Shown here: piece after piece, positions 8,701 to 17,619 of the stretch
Numbering within the stretch: position 1 is the first letter of the stretch
How the letters are laid out: each line of letters begins with the position of its first letter
From: Azospirillum sp. OGB3
GTDB lineage: Bacteria; Pseudomonadota; Alphaproteobacteria; Azospirillales; Azospirillaceae
Length of the DNA stretch: 64,000 bases
NCBI RefSeq assembly: GCF_014192915.1
Contig: NZ_JACHYN010000019.1
Coordinates: forward strand, 35,877-99,876
Direction of reading: 5' to 3'
Notes under the pieces: generated by a model
What the model was told of the DNA's origin: nothing
The model's database searches: none
The model's input: the letters and a program-made list of their open reading frames with translations, nothing else
Program-made: the position numbers and the translations under genes

Positions 8701-8713
8701 GCCGACCGGCGGT

Positions 8714-9643
8714 TCAGGGCGGACGGTAGGCGCTGCCGTCCTCGGCGCGGGCGGGCACGTCGACGTAGGTCCCGTGGTCCGGTACGGCGATCCGGTCGAA
8801 ATCGCGGGCAAGCTCATGAAGCGCGGTCCGCATGCCGTCTCCCCGCATGGCGGGGCCATGGCCGGTGACCACAAGTTCGGGTTCCAGCCCCGCCAGCAGC
8901 ACCACCGAGTCCCGCGCCTTCTGCCAATCCGTCGTGTAGTACATGGGCGGCCCGTGCATCTCCGCGTCCTGCATGGCCACGGCGTAGGCGGATTCCTGGC
9001 GCGTCGTGATGAAGGCGTCGCCCGCGATGAGAGTCCGGTCCGCCGCGCGCCAGAAGGAGACGTGTCCGGGGCTGTGCCCCGGCGTCGCGAGCCACCGCCA
9101 TCCCGGCATGCCCGGAACGCTGCCGTCCTTCGCTAGGCGGTGCAGCCGCCTCCCCACATTCACCGGCCCGCGGGGATACAGCGGCGCCATCAGCGACATC
9201 AGGCCACCGCCGACCGAGGGATCGGGCGGCGGATAGGACGCGCTGCCGTCGAGATAGGGATGCTCCAGCCCGTGGGCGTAGACCGGCGCGTCCCAGCGCT
9301 CGGCCAGCTCCTCAAGGGCGCCGACATGGTCGAAATGCCCGTGGGTCATCACAATGGCCGCAGGTCGCGAGTCCGGCCCGAACCGCTCGGCCGCCGCCTT
9401 GGTGATGAGGCCCGCCGTGCCCATCACGCCGGCGTCGATCAGCACCCATTGTCGGTCGTTGTTGGGCCGGTCGCTGCCGGGCCGATCGCCGCCCCCCGGC
9501 GCGCCGACGAAGACGACGTTGACGATGGCAAGGCGCCGGTAGGCCAAGTCGGGAGCGATCTCCCGCGTGCCGTCGTCGCGCGCCCGGTCCCGCTCCGGAT
9601 CGTCGGCCCGCCCCGCGGAATCGAGAGGGATCTGCCGCGCCAT
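8714..9643 (-). CDS. Metallo-beta-lactamase-fold hydrolase
   Basis: About 309 residues of the MBL superfamily. The zinc-binding THGHFDH motif (HxHxDH) is intact, followed by GHSPGHVSF (third His), GDAFITT (bridging Asp) and a VTGHGPAM segment (last His), giving a full dinuclear metal site. The layout resembles glyoxalase-II-like or lactonase-like hydrolases rather than beta-lactamases. A Gly/Asp/Arg-rich insertion near residue 50 is probably a loop. There is no signal peptide, so it acts in the cytoplasm. The start at 9643 has GGAGGA six bases upstream. The substrate is unknown. Confidence 0.85.
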   Translation of the reverse strand: MARQIPLDSAGRADDPERDRARDDGTREIAPDLAYRRLAIVNVVFVGAPGGGDRPGSDRPNNDRQWVLIDAGVMGTAGLITKAAAERFGPDSRPAAIVMTHGHFDHVGALEELAERWDAPVYAHGLEHPYLDGSASYPPPDPSVGGGLMSLMAPLYPRGPVNVGRRLHRLAKDGSVPGMPGWRWLATPGHSPGHVSFWRAADRTLIAGDAFITTRQESAYAVAMQDAEMHGPPMYYTTDWQKARDSVVLLAGLEPELVVTGHGPAMRGDGMRTALHELARDFDRIAVPDHGTYVDVPARAEDGSAYRPP

Positions 9644-9745
9644 GCGCCGTCCTCCGTGCTGCGATGGGTGAGGGTCGGTTCCGCTCACCATTCGTAGGCA
9701 AACTGAAGGTGGCGGCGATGGTTCCCCAACGCAGGGTGGTGGCGT

Positions 9746-10129
9746 CTACTCCATCGGCTGGTCGAGCGGGCGGCCCAGCGCCCCACCCGCCGCAGCACCC
9801 AGGGCGCAGCCCAGCGCCGCGGCCGGGCCGGTCGCCGGCAAGGCGGCCCCGCCGGTCGCCGCCCCCGCCGCGACGGCGCCCGTCGCCCCCATCGCCCCGC
9901 CGGCCAGACAGCCGAGCGACGCCCCCGCCACCATGTGCCGGTTCTGGTACAGCAGGGCGCCACCCAGGATGATTGCGCGCTCCGCCCCATCGCGCAGCCC
10001 GTCCGTCCTGTCGGACAGCCAGCCGCGCCACTCCGATGTCGGCGATGCCGCCTGGGCCACCGGTGCGGTCATCACCAGCAGCGTGGCAAGGCTCGCCGCG
10101 CCGAGGAGTCGGCTTGTCTTGTGTCGCAT
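9746..10129 (-). CDS. Secreted glycine-zipper-type protein, hypothetical
   Basis: 127 residues. The N-terminus is a clear signal peptide (Arg/Lys start, hydrophobic core, AQA cleavage near residue 28). The rest contains a long Gly/Ala-rich stretch with repeating small residues (GASLGCLAGGAMGATGAVAAG and similar), typical of glycine-zipper membrane-associating segments. Two Cys lie in that stretch. The start at 10129 has AAGGAG six bases upstream. I do not recognise a named family. It could be an outer-membrane-associated or periplasmic protein. It stands alone between an MBL hydrolase gene and a divergent glyoxalase-like gene. Confidence 0.7.
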   Translation of the reverse strand: MRHKTSRLLGAASLATLLVMTAPVAQAASPTSEWRGWLSDRTDGLRDGAERAIILGGALLYQNRHMVAGASLGCLAGGAMGATGAVAAGAATGGAALPATGPAAALGCALGAAAGGALGRPLDQPME

Positions 10130-10319
10130 GGAAGGCTCCTTTTCCGGATCGTCAGGATACCCCATCGCGGTATGAAAGCCGTCCCGAAAGGAGGGATGGG
10201 CGGCGGCCGATCGGGCTACTCCCTTCGCGTTTGTCCTGTAGTAGATACTTACTGCCACACCAACAATCCGTGTTCCTAATATTCACGCTGGAGCCACCAA
10301 CCGGAACGGAGCCAGCCCC

Positions 10320-10715
10320 ATGGCCAAGGCCATCCACATGATGATCCGGGTCCTCGACGAGGAGCGGTCGCGGGACTTCTACGCCCGCGCGTTCGGCCTG
10401 GAATGTGCCGACCGCTACGCCTTCGACGGCTTCACCCTGGTCTATCTGCGCAACGCCGAGAACGACTTCGAGATCGAGCTCACCATCAACCACGGCCGCA
10501 CCGAACCCTACGCCCACGGCGACGGCTACGGCCATCTGGCCGTCTGCGTCGACGACCTGGATGGGGAGCACCGGCGCTTCACGGCGCTCGGCTACGGCCC
10601 CAACCCGATCAAGGAGTTCGCTCGGGACGGCGCGCTGATGGCCCGCTTCTTCTTCGTCCAGGACCCCGACGGCTACAAGATCGAGGTCCTCCAGCGCCAC
10701 GGCCGCTACCGCTGA
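10320..10715 (+). CDS. Glyoxalase I-like VOC-family protein
   Basis: 131 residues in the vicinal-oxygen-chelate fold: two beta-alpha-beta-beta-beta modules. Metal-ligand positions of lactoylglutathione lyase are present: His6 (AIHMMIRV), Glu in DFEIELT, His in GYGHLAV and Glu in YKIEVLQ near the C-terminus. This supports a metal-dependent lyase acting on methylglyoxal-glutathione hemithioacetal, although other VOC enzymes share these positions. The gene is 56 bases before the gluconate-dehydrogenase-like pair on the same strand, and could protect the cell from dicarbonyls formed during sugar oxidation; that link is inference. Confidence 0.85.
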   Translation: MAKAIHMMIRVLDEERSRDFYARAFGLECADRYAFDGFTLVYLRNAENDFEIELTINHGRTEPYAHGDGYGHLAVCVDDLDGEHRRFTALGYGPNPIKEFARDGALMARFFFVQDPDGYKIEVLQRHGRYR

Positions 10716-10771
10716 CACCAAGCGCGCGCGGCACCCGAAGCAAAAATCACAAACGGTCTTGGGAGGAAGCG

Positions 10772-11338
10772 ATGCGTTCTCCGACGAGCACAACAGCAAA
10801 ACCCGCCCCGAACTCCACCATGCACCGGCGCGCCTTCCTGGCGGCCTCGGCCACCGCCGCCGCGGCGACGGCCATCCTGGTGTCGGGCGGGGCGATCCTC
10901 TGCCCGCGCGAGGCCTGGGGGTACGAAACCAAGGCGCTGGCACCCGACACCATGCGCTCGCTGATCCGGGTGTCGCGGGACATCTACCCGCACGACCGGC
11001 TGGCCGACCGCTTCTACGCCGTCGCCATGAAGGCGCAGGACGAGAAGGCGTCCGCCGACGCCGCCCTCAAGGAGCTGTACGAGTCCGGCATGGCGAAGCT
11101 CGACCGGCTGGCCAAGGCCAAGCATGACGCACCCTACGCCGACATCGGCTGGGAAGCCGACCGGGTTCGCCTGCTGCACGAGATCGAGGCCGATCCCTTC
11201 TTCCAGACGGTGCGCGGCGGGCTGGTGACCGGGATCTACAACAACCAGGAGGTCTGGCCGCTCTTCGGCTACGAGGGCGAGAGCGCGGCCAAGGGCGGCT
11301 ACATCGACCGCGGATTCAACGACATCGAGTGGCTCTGA
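10772..11338 (+). CDS. Gluconate 2-dehydrogenase subunit 3 family protein (Tat-exported)
   Basis: 188 residues. A twin-arginine signal (MHRRAFLAASATAAAA) starts about residue 17, after a short polar leader, so the folded protein is exported by Tat. The remainder matches the small subunit that accompanies GMC-type membrane dehydrogenases (gluconate, fructose or sorbitol dehydrogenase), with conserved IYPHD, GLVTGIYNN and WPLFGYEG segments. The start at 10772 follows GGGAGGAAGC. The next gene, 28 bases on, is the flavoprotein subunit, which presumably is carried out in complex with this Tat substrate. No dedicated cytochrome c subunit gene follows. Confidence 0.85.
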   Translation: MRSPTSTTAKPAPNSTMHRRAFLAASATAAAATAILVSGGAILCPREAWGYETKALAPDTMRSLIRVSRDIYPHDRLADRFYAVAMKAQDEKASADAALKELYESGMAKLDRLAKAKHDAPYADIGWEADRVRLLHEIEADPFFQTVRGGLVTGIYNNQEVWPLFGYEGESAAKGGYIDRGFNDIEWL

Positions 11339-11366
11339 CCACCGTCTCAGGAAGGATGTTTCAGCC

Positions 11367-12938
11367 ATGGAAGCGAAATTCGACCTGAACGACGACAGCG
11401 TCGTGGTGATCGTGGGCTCCGGGGCCGGCGGCGGCACGCTGGGCACCCAACTGGCGCTGAAGGGCATCAAGACGGTGATCCTGGAAGCCGGCGGGCGCCA
11501 CAACATGGAGGATTTCCAGAACGACGAATGGGCCAGCTTCGCCCAGATCTCCTGGCTCGACCCGCGCACCACCTCGGGAAGCTGGCGGGTGTCGCGGGAC
11601 TTTCCCGGCCTGCCGGCCTGGATCGTCAAGGCGGTCGGCGGCTCCACCGTGCACTGGGCGGGGGCCGCGCTGCGCTTCCAGCCGCACGAGTTCAAGACGC
11701 GCACGACCTACGGCGAGGTCGCCGGCGCCAACCTGCTCGACTGGCCGATCACGCTGGAGGAGTTGGAGCCCTGGTACGCCAAGGCGGAGGACCGCATGGG
11801 CGTCACCCGCACCAACGGCATTCCCGGCCTGCCCGGCAACAACAACTTCAAGGTCCTTAAGGCCGGCGCCGACAAGATGGGTTACACGGAGTGCCACACC
11901 GGCAACATGGCCATCAACTCGGAGCCCCGCGACGGGCGCGGGTCCTGCCAGCAGATCGGCTTCTGCTTCCAGGGCTGCAAGTCCGGCGCGAAATGGTCCA
12001 CCCTGATCGCCGAGATCCCCAAGGGCGAGGAAACCGGCAAGCTGGAGGTCCGACCCAACGCCCAGGTGCTGAAGATCGAGCATGACGCCAAGGGCAAGGT
12101 GACCGGTGTCCTCTACGCCGACAAGGACGGGGCGATCCAGCGCCAGAAGGCCCGCATCGTCGCGGTGGCCGGCAACTCCATCGAAAGCCCCCGCCTGCTG
12201 CTGAACTCCGCCTCCTCCATGTTCCCGGACGGGCTCGCCAACTCCTCCGGGCAGGTGGGGCGGAACTACATGCGGCACATGACCGGCTCGGTCTACGGCG
12301 TGTTCGAGAAGCCGGTGCGCATGTACCGCGGCACCACCATGGCCGGCATCATCCGCGACGAGGCGAAGAACAAGCCCGACCGCGGCTTCGTCGGCGGCTA
12401 CGAGATCGAGACCCTGTCGCTTGGCCTGCCCTTCATGGCCGCCTTCCTCGACCCCGGCGCCTGGGGGCGGGAATTCACCTCGGCGCTCGACGGCTACGAC
12501 CATATGGCCGGCATGTGGCTGGTCGGCGAGGACATGCCGCAGGAAAACAACCGCATCACCCTGCACGCCGACAAGAAGGACAAGTACGGGATGCCCATCC
12601 CCAACGTCCATTTCGACGACCACCCCAACGACGTCGCCATGCGTCAGCACGCCTACCGGCAAGGCATGGCGCTGTATGAATCGGTGGGGGCGACCCGCAG
12701 CTTCCCGACGCCGCCCTACCCGTCCACCCACAATCTGGGCACCAACCGGATGAGCGAGAAGGCGCGCGACGGCGTGGTGAACAAATGGGGCCAGACCCAC
12801 GACGTGGCGAACCTGTTCGTCTCCGACGGCTCGCAATTCACCACCGGCGGGGCTGAAAATCCCACCCTGACCATCGTCGCGCTGGCGCTGCGCCAAGCCG
12901 ACTACATCGCCGGCCAAATGACCAAGAACGCGATCTGA
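11367..12938 (+). CDS. GMC-family flavoprotein dehydrogenase, large subunit
   Basis: 523 residues of the glucose-methanol-choline oxidoreductase superfamily. The FAD-binding GSGAGGGT motif is at residues about 14-21 and the second signature (GGSTVHWAGAALR) near residue 92. The C-terminal SDGSQFTTGGAENPTLTI segment includes the Asn of the family's His-Asn active-site region. Closest known roles are the large subunits of gluconate or other sugar-acid/polyol dehydrogenases that feed electrons to quinone. It has no own signal peptide and sits directly behind the Tat-bearing small subunit, so co-export is likely. A terminator hairpin follows. Confidence 0.9.
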   Translation: MEAKFDLNDDSVVVIVGSGAGGGTLGTQLALKGIKTVILEAGGRHNMEDFQNDEWASFAQISWLDPRTTSGSWRVSRDFPGLPAWIVKAVGGSTVHWAGAALRFQPHEFKTRTTYGEVAGANLLDWPITLEELEPWYAKAEDRMGVTRTNGIPGLPGNNNFKVLKAGADKMGYTECHTGNMAINSEPRDGRGSCQQIGFCFQGCKSGAKWSTLIAEIPKGEETGKLEVRPNAQVLKIEHDAKGKVTGVLYADKDGAIQRQKARIVAVAGNSIESPRLLLNSASSMFPDGLANSSGQVGRNYMRHMTGSVYGVFEKPVRMYRGTTMAGIIRDEAKNKPDRGFVGGYEIETLSLGLPFMAAFLDPGAWGREFTSALDGYDHMAGMWLVGEDMPQENNRITLHADKKDKYGMPIPNVHFDDHPNDVAMRQHAYRQGMALYESVGATRSFPTPPYPSTHNLGTNRMSEKARDGVVNKWGQTHDVANLFVSDGSQFTTGGAENPTLTIVALALRQADYIAGQMTKNAI

Positions 12939-12981
12939 TCGCTGCTCTGTCCCATTATTCGGGACTTTCCGCGGATTACAG

Positions 12982-13017
12982 CCCCTCTCTTCCGGACGGA
13001 GGAGGGGGGCACTCTTT
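12982..13017 (+). terminator. Terminator after the GMC dehydrogenase gene
   Basis: A long C/T-rich arm (12982-12993) pairs with a G/A-rich arm (12998-13009), followed by a short run of T at 13014-13017. The facing gene on the minus strand ends within a few bases, so it may act for both strands. Confidence 0.65.
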
Positions 13018-13022
13018 TGCGC

Positions 13023-13415
13023 TCAGGCCGTCTCGCGTTCTTTTTCCGGGGCGGTGAAGGCAGTCGGAATTCGCGCCGGAAGGCCGGCGGCGGCGACCGC
13101 GGCGAAATCGGTGCGCGCCTCCCGTTCCAGTTCCTCCACGCAGGGACGGTGGCCCTTGACCTCCTGGGCGTAGGTCAGGCAGGCGCAGCGCAGCAGGCCG
13201 GCGAAGTTGCGCCGCTCCACCCCGCGGGCCAAGACTTCATCGTGCAACTTTGACAAGAAACGCCCCAGCGAGACGCCCTGCATCGCCGCGATTTCCTCCA
13301 GCGCGTCCCAGAAGGCCGCCTCCAGACAGACGCTTGTCGAATGACCGCTGAGGCGGACCCGCCGGGTTACCATGCGGAAGCGCTCCGGGTCCTGACCGGC
13401 AAAAATTCGGCACAT
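13023..13415 (-). CDS. Ribbon-helix-helix domain protein
   Basis: 130 residues. The core (RVRLSGHSTSVCLEAAFWDALEEIAAMQGVSLGRFLSKLHDE, residues about 18-60, named here by its STSVCLE and SLGRFL parts) matches the ribbon-helix-helix family common in alphaproteobacteria, in which a beta strand dimerises to contact DNA. The C-terminal half is Cys-containing and unassigned. The start at 13415 was chosen because GGAAGGAGACGAGGG precedes it and because the longer frame adds an unlikely leader. It is divergent from the glycan cluster across 409 bases and might regulate it, but no operator was identified. Confidence 0.75.
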   Translation of the reverse strand: MCRIFAGQDPERFRMVTRRVRLSGHSTSVCLEAAFWDALEEIAAMQGVSLGRFLSKLHDEVLARGVERRNFAGLLRCACLTYAQEVKGHRPCVEELEREARTDFAAVAAAGLPARIPTAFTAPEKERETA

Positions 13416-13824
13416 CCCTCGTCTCCTTCCAAACTTCTCCGAATCCTTAAATGCACTATGAACGGAAAATCCGTGTCGCGCATTAATTTCCGGAAGACGC
13501 CACCCGCTCAGGTGGAATGAAAGGACAGAAACATCATCATATTCGCGTGCATCAAAAAGCACCGGAGACGCGCGGTCTTCCCCGGATACCCTCCCGCCCG
13601 CTGAAATATGCGCTTACCTCAGCCAACCCGGCGCAAAAGAACGAGCGTTGAAAAATTGGGGAACCGTTTCCGCAGCGCATTTCTGTCACGGAACCCACCC
13701 CTGCCGATCCCGTTGTTGGTTTCCGGTTTTCGACGCCATTCCGCTGCGCCGCAAAAATCCACTGTATTCGTGGCGAATTCCCGGCGGCAACCCGACGATA
13801 CGTCATTGAAGAGAGGATGGAAAC
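13416..13824. other. Divergent intergenic region
   Basis: Comparatively AT-rich, lying between the ribbon-helix-helix gene (minus) and the glycosyltransferase-mutase fusion gene (plus). It should hold both promoters. I saw no convincing -35/-10 pair, operator palindrome, small gene or RNA gene in it. Confidence 0.5.
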
Positions 13825-16305
13825 ATGAGTTGGGCCGGCCAACACCAGTTCCCAATCGGCAGAAACCGAAAAAGAACACGTCAGACCGCCGACTCTCCAC
13901 ACTCCGAGATCGCCCCCCTGCCCTCGCAGACCCTGATCTGCTTTTCGCACCTGCGCTGGAGCTTTGTTTATCAGCGTCCACAACATCTTATGTCGCGATT
14001 CGCGCGCGACCACCGCGTGCTGTTCGTCGAGGAGCCGATCCACAACGACACGCCCGAGCCCTGGCTGGACGTGCGCGAGGATGAGGGCGTCCTCGTCCTG
14101 GTGCCCCGCCTGCCCGCCGGCATGGACGGTGAGGCGGCCGTCACCGCCCAGCGCCAGCTTCTCGACCGATATCTGGCCGAGGAGGGGGTGAGCGACCCGA
14201 TCCTCTGGTACTACACGCCGATGAGCCTCGCCCTGTCCGGCCATCTGCGCGGGGCGCTGGTGGTCTACGACTGCATGGACGAATTGTCGGCCTTCCACGG
14301 CGCGCCGCCGGAACTGGTCGAGCGCGAGCGGCAGCTGATGGCGCGGGCCGACGTTGTGTTCACCGGCGGCGTCAGCCTCTATGAGGCCAAGCGCACCCTG
14401 CACCCCAACGCCCACGCTTTCCCTAGCAGCGTGGACGTCGCCCATTTCGCCGCCGCCCGCGGCATCGTTGAGGAGTCCGCCGACCAAGCGGCCATCCCGC
14501 ACCCGCGGCTCGGCTTCTACGGCGTCATCGACGAGCGGCTGGACATCGCCCTGCTCGACGCCGCCGCCGCGGCCCGGCCCGACTGGCAGTTCGTCCTGGT
14601 CGGCCCGGTGGTGAAGATCGACCCGGCCGACCTGCCCCGCCGCCCGAACATCCACTATCTCGGCCCGAAGAGCTACGACGACCTGCCGCACTATCTGGCG
14701 GGCTGGGACGTCGCCCTGATGCCCTTCGCGCGCAACGAGTCCACCCGCTTCATCAGCCCGACCAAGACTCCGGAATATCTGGCCGCCGGGCGCCCGGTCG
14801 TCTCCACCTCGATCACCGACGTGGTGCGCGGCTATGGCGACAGCGGCGTCGTGCGGATCGCCGACGCGCCGGAGGACTTTGTCGCTGCCGTCGAGGCCGC
14901 GCTGGCCGACGCCGCCGACCCGGAGCGTCTGCGCGCCACCGCCGACCACGTCCTGCGCGACATGTCCTGGGACAAGACCCAGGGCCGCATGAAGACGCTG
15001 ATGGAGCAGGCCCGCCAGCGCGGGCGCGCCGCACCGCCGGCCCACCGCCCGGCACCGGCGATTCATCCGTCCAGGCACCCGGCCAAGCACGCCAACGGGC
15101 GCGCCGCCGGCCGCCGCTCCGGCTTCGACTACCTGATCGTCGGAGCGGGCTTCGCCGGCAGCGTGCTGGCGGAACGTCTGGCGGCGGGGCTGAACAAGCG
15201 CGTCCTGCTGATCGACCGGCGCCCGCACATCGGTGGCAACGCCTACGATCACTACGACGACGCGGGCGTGCTGATCCACCGCTACGGCCCGCACATCTTC
15301 CACACCAACGCCAAGCCGGTGGCGGACTATCTCTCGCGCTTCACCAAGTGGCGGCCCTACGAGCACCGGGTGCTGGCGCGGGTGGACGAACGGCTCGTCC
15401 CGATCCCGATCAACCGGACGACGGTCAACCGGCTCTACGGGCTGGACCTCGACGAGGCCGGCGTCGCGGCGTTCCTGAAGAGCCAGGCGGAGCCGGTCGC
15501 CGACGTCCGCACGTCGGAGGACGTGGTGGTCGGCGCGGTCGGGCGGGAACTGTACGAGAAATTCTTCCGCGGCTACACCCGCAAGCAGTGGGGCCTCGAC
15601 CCGTCGCAGCTCGACAAGGCGGTCACCGCCCGCGTCCCGACGCGGACCAACGACGACGACCGCTATTTCGGCGACAGCTTCCAGGCGATGCCGCTGAACG
15701 GCTACACGCGGATGTTCGAGAGCATGCTCGACCACCCGAACATCAAGGTGATGCTGAACACCGATTTCGACGACGTGCGCGACGAGATCGCCTACGACCG
15801 CATCGTCTTCACCGGCCCGATCGACGAGTATTTCGGCCACCGCTTCGGCAAGCTGCCCTACCGCTCCCTGACCTTCCGGCATGAGACGGTGGATCAGGAA
15901 TGGTTCCAACCGGTCGCCGTGGTGAACGAGCCGTCGGAGGGGGTGCCCTACACCCGCGTCACCGAGTACAAGCACCTGACCGGGCAAAGCCACCCGAAGA
16001 CCAGCATCACCTACGAGTACCCCTCCGCGCAGGGCGATCCCTACTACCCGATCCCCCGCCCGGAGAACCAGGAGCTGTTCCGCAAGTACCAAGCGCTGGC
16101 CGACGGCACACCGGACGTGATCTTCCTGGGGCGCCTCGGCACCTACCGCTACTACAACATGGACCAGGTGGTGGCGCAGGCGCTGGCGGTCTACGCCCGC
16201 CTGGAGAAGGAGGAGCAGCAGAGCCGCGGTCTTGCCGCCGCCGCGCGGGCCTTCGGCTCGCTGGGCGCGGAGCGGGAGGTTCGGGTCGCGGGGATGGGGG
16301 ATTAG
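13825..16305 (+). CDS. Glycosyltransferase fused to UDP-galactopyranose mutase
   Basis: 826 residues and two enzymes in one chain. Residues about 35-405 are a GT-B glycosyltransferase, with SHLRWSFVYQRPQHL at the front and TKTPEYLAAGRPVVST in the donor domain. After a Pro/His/Arg-rich linker (about 405-430), residues 431-815 are UDP-galactopyranose mutase: the FAD motif GAGFAGSVLAE, HIGGNAYDHY, RYGPHIFHTN, the FFRGYTRKQWG segment with the conserved Arg, and FLGRLGTYRYYNMDQ at the C-terminus. The mutase makes UDP-galactofuranose; the fused transferase may use it directly. It is followed by a glycoside hydrolase and an ABC exporter, suggesting a galactofuranose-containing surface glycan. Confidence 0.9.
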   Translation: MSWAGQHQFPIGRNRKRTRQTADSPHSEIAPLPSQTLICFSHLRWSFVYQRPQHLMSRFARDHRVLFVEEPIHNDTPEPWLDVREDEGVLVLVPRLPAGMDGEAAVTAQRQLLDRYLAEEGVSDPILWYYTPMSLALSGHLRGALVVYDCMDELSAFHGAPPELVERERQLMARADVVFTGGVSLYEAKRTLHPNAHAFPSSVDVAHFAAARGIVEESADQAAIPHPRLGFYGVIDERLDIALLDAAAAARPDWQFVLVGPVVKIDPADLPRRPNIHYLGPKSYDDLPHYLAGWDVALMPFARNESTRFISPTKTPEYLAAGRPVVSTSITDVVRGYGDSGVVRIADAPEDFVAAVEAALADAADPERLRATADHVLRDMSWDKTQGRMKTLMEQARQRGRAAPPAHRPAPAIHPSRHPAKHANGRAAGRRSGFDYLIVGAGFAGSVLAERLAAGLNKRVLLIDRRPHIGGNAYDHYDDAGVLIHRYGPHIFHTNAKPVADYLSRFTKWRPYEHRVLARVDERLVPIPINRTTVNRLYGLDLDEAGVAAFLKSQAEPVADVRTSEDVVVGAVGRELYEKFFRGYTRKQWGLDPSQLDKAVTARVPTRTNDDDRYFGDSFQAMPLNGYTRMFESMLDHPNIKVMLNTDFDDVRDEIAYDRIVFTGPIDEYFGHRFGKLPYRSLTFRHETVDQEWFQPVAVVNEPSEGVPYTRVTEYKHLTGQSHPKTSITYEYPSAQGDPYYPIPRPENQELFRKYQALADGTPDVIFLGRLGTYRYYNMDQVVAQALAVYARLEKEEQQSRGLAAAARAFGSLGAEREVRVAGMGD

Positions 16306-16320
16306 GCGGAGCGCGCTCTC

Positions 16321-16431
16321 TTGCCCCCACCCTTCCCATGCTCCGCATGGGCCCCTTCCCTCCTCCGCCTTCGGCAAGGGAGGGAATTATCCCCTCCCCT
16401 GCGCAGCGGGGGAGGGTTAGGGAGGGGGCAA
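16321..16431. repeat. Intergenic long inverted-repeat element, copy 1
   Basis: The element is bounded by TTGCCCCC (16321-16328) and its exact complement GGGGGCAA (16424-16431). The arms continue imperfectly inwards (CCTTCCC / GGGTTAGGGA), and a secondary CCCCTCCCC/GGGGGAGGG pair lies inside. The same edges recur at 55471-55578 and 59906-60070. Transcribed, it would fold into a long hairpin. It lies between the fusion gene and the glycoside hydrolase gene. Confidence 0.75.
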
Positions 16432-16470
16432 TGCCTCCCCGACTCCCCGCCCTCCACGAAGAGCACCCCC

Positions 16471-17619
16471 ATGCACACCCCCACCCTGTTCGACAGCGTC
16501 TTCCTCGGCGGCTTCGAATGCTCGACGCACCGGCGGCATGACGGGCGCCGGCTCGACCTGATCGCGGCGACCGGCCACGACCGGCTGGCCGCCGAGGACT
16601 ACCGGCGCATGGCCGCCCACGGTCTGCGCAGCGTGCGCGACGGCGTGCGCTGGCACCTGATCGAGACCACGCCGGGCCACTACGACTGGTCCAGCCTGCT
16701 GCCTATGGTCCGCGCCGCGCGGGAGGCCGGGGTCCAGGTCGTCTGGGACCTCTGCCATTACGGCTGGCCGGACGACATCGACATCTGGCGGCCCGCCTTC
16801 GTGGAGCGCTTCGCCCGCTTCGCCGGGGCCGCCGCAGCCTTGCTCCGCGACGAGGGCGTTGAAACGCCCGCCTATTGCCCGGTCAACGAGATCTCCTACT
16901 GGGCCTGGGCCGGCGGCGACATGAAACGCTTCAACCCGATGACCGAGCGCCGCGGGTTCGAACTGAAGCACCAGCTCGTCCGCGCCAGCATCGCGGCCAT
17001 CGACGCGATCCGCGCCGCCGACCCGCGCGCCCGCATCGTCCAGGTCGATCCGGTCATCCACGTCCTCCCCCGCCCCGACCGCAAGGGCGACGCCGGGGCC
17101 GCTGAGGCCGCCCGGCTGGCCCAGTACGAGGCGTGGGACATGATCGGCGGCTACGCCTGGCCGGGACTGGGCGGCAAGCCGGAGTATCTGGACGTGATCG
17201 GGGTCAACTACTATTCCGACAACCAGTGGTTCCTGAAGGGCGGCACCATCGGGCGCGACGATCCGCGCTACCGCCCCTTCGCCGACATTTTGGCGGAGGT
17301 CCACCAGCGCTACGGCCGCCCGGTCCTGGTGGCCGAGACGGGAGCCGAGGGCGACGCCCGCGTGCCCTGGCTCGACTATGTGACGGCGGAGGTGGTCACG
17401 GCCCTGCGCGCCGATGTGCCGGTGGAGGGGATCTGCCTCTACCCGATCCTCGACTATCCCGGCTGGGCCAACGACCGCCACTGCGAGACCGGCCTCTACG
17501 GCCTGTGCGACGAGGTTGGCGGGCGTTGCCTCCACCAACCGCTGGCCGCCGCGTTGGAGCGCGCTCAGGCCCGCATCGGCGCGCTGCTCAGCCAGCCGCA
17601 GTACCAGGCGGCTCAATGA
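16471..17619 (+). CDS. Glycoside hydrolase, clan GH-A (beta-glucosidase/GH1-GH5-like)
   Basis: 382 residues forming a (beta/alpha)8-barrel hydrolase. The acid/base residue is Glu140 in CPVNEISYW, and the nucleophile is Glu289 in VLVAETGAEG; the spacing fits clan GH-A retaining enzymes. Other barrel features are DGVRWHLIE, WDLCHYGWP and DVIGVNYYSDNQW. There is no signal peptide, so it probably acts in the cytoplasm. Its stop codon overlaps the ATG of the ABC exporter (ATGA at 17616), so the two are coupled. With the upstream mutase fusion it may edit or recycle a surface glycan or its precursor. The substrate is not known. Confidence 0.85.
   Translation: MHTPTLFDSVFLGGFECSTHRRHDGRRLDLIAATGHDRLAAEDYRRMAAHGLRSVRDGVRWHLIETTPGHYDWSSLLPMVRAAREAGVQVVWDLCHYGWPDDIDIWRPAFVERFARFAGAAAALLRDEGVETPAYCPVNEISYWAWAGGDMKRFNPMTERRGFELKHQLVRASIAAIDAIRAADPRARIVQVDPVIHVLPRPDRKGDAGAAEAARLAQYEAWDMIGGYAWPGLGGKPEYLDVIGVNYYSDNQWFLKGGTIGRDDPRYRPFADILAEVHQRYGRPVLVAETGAEGDARVPWLDYVTAEVVTALRADVPVEGICLYPILDYPGWANDRHCETGLYGLCDEVGGRCLHQPLAAALERAQARIGALLSQPQYQAAQ

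Noticed and set aside
13552..16377. Long minus-strand frames over the glycosyltransferase-mutase fusion and over other large genes
   Set aside because: They are antisense shadows caused by high G+C codon bias; the plus-strand translation carries clear domain motifs.
16321..16431. Repeat element as an insertion sequence
   Set aside because: About 110 bases with no transposase frame; it can only be a small non-autonomous or structural repeat.
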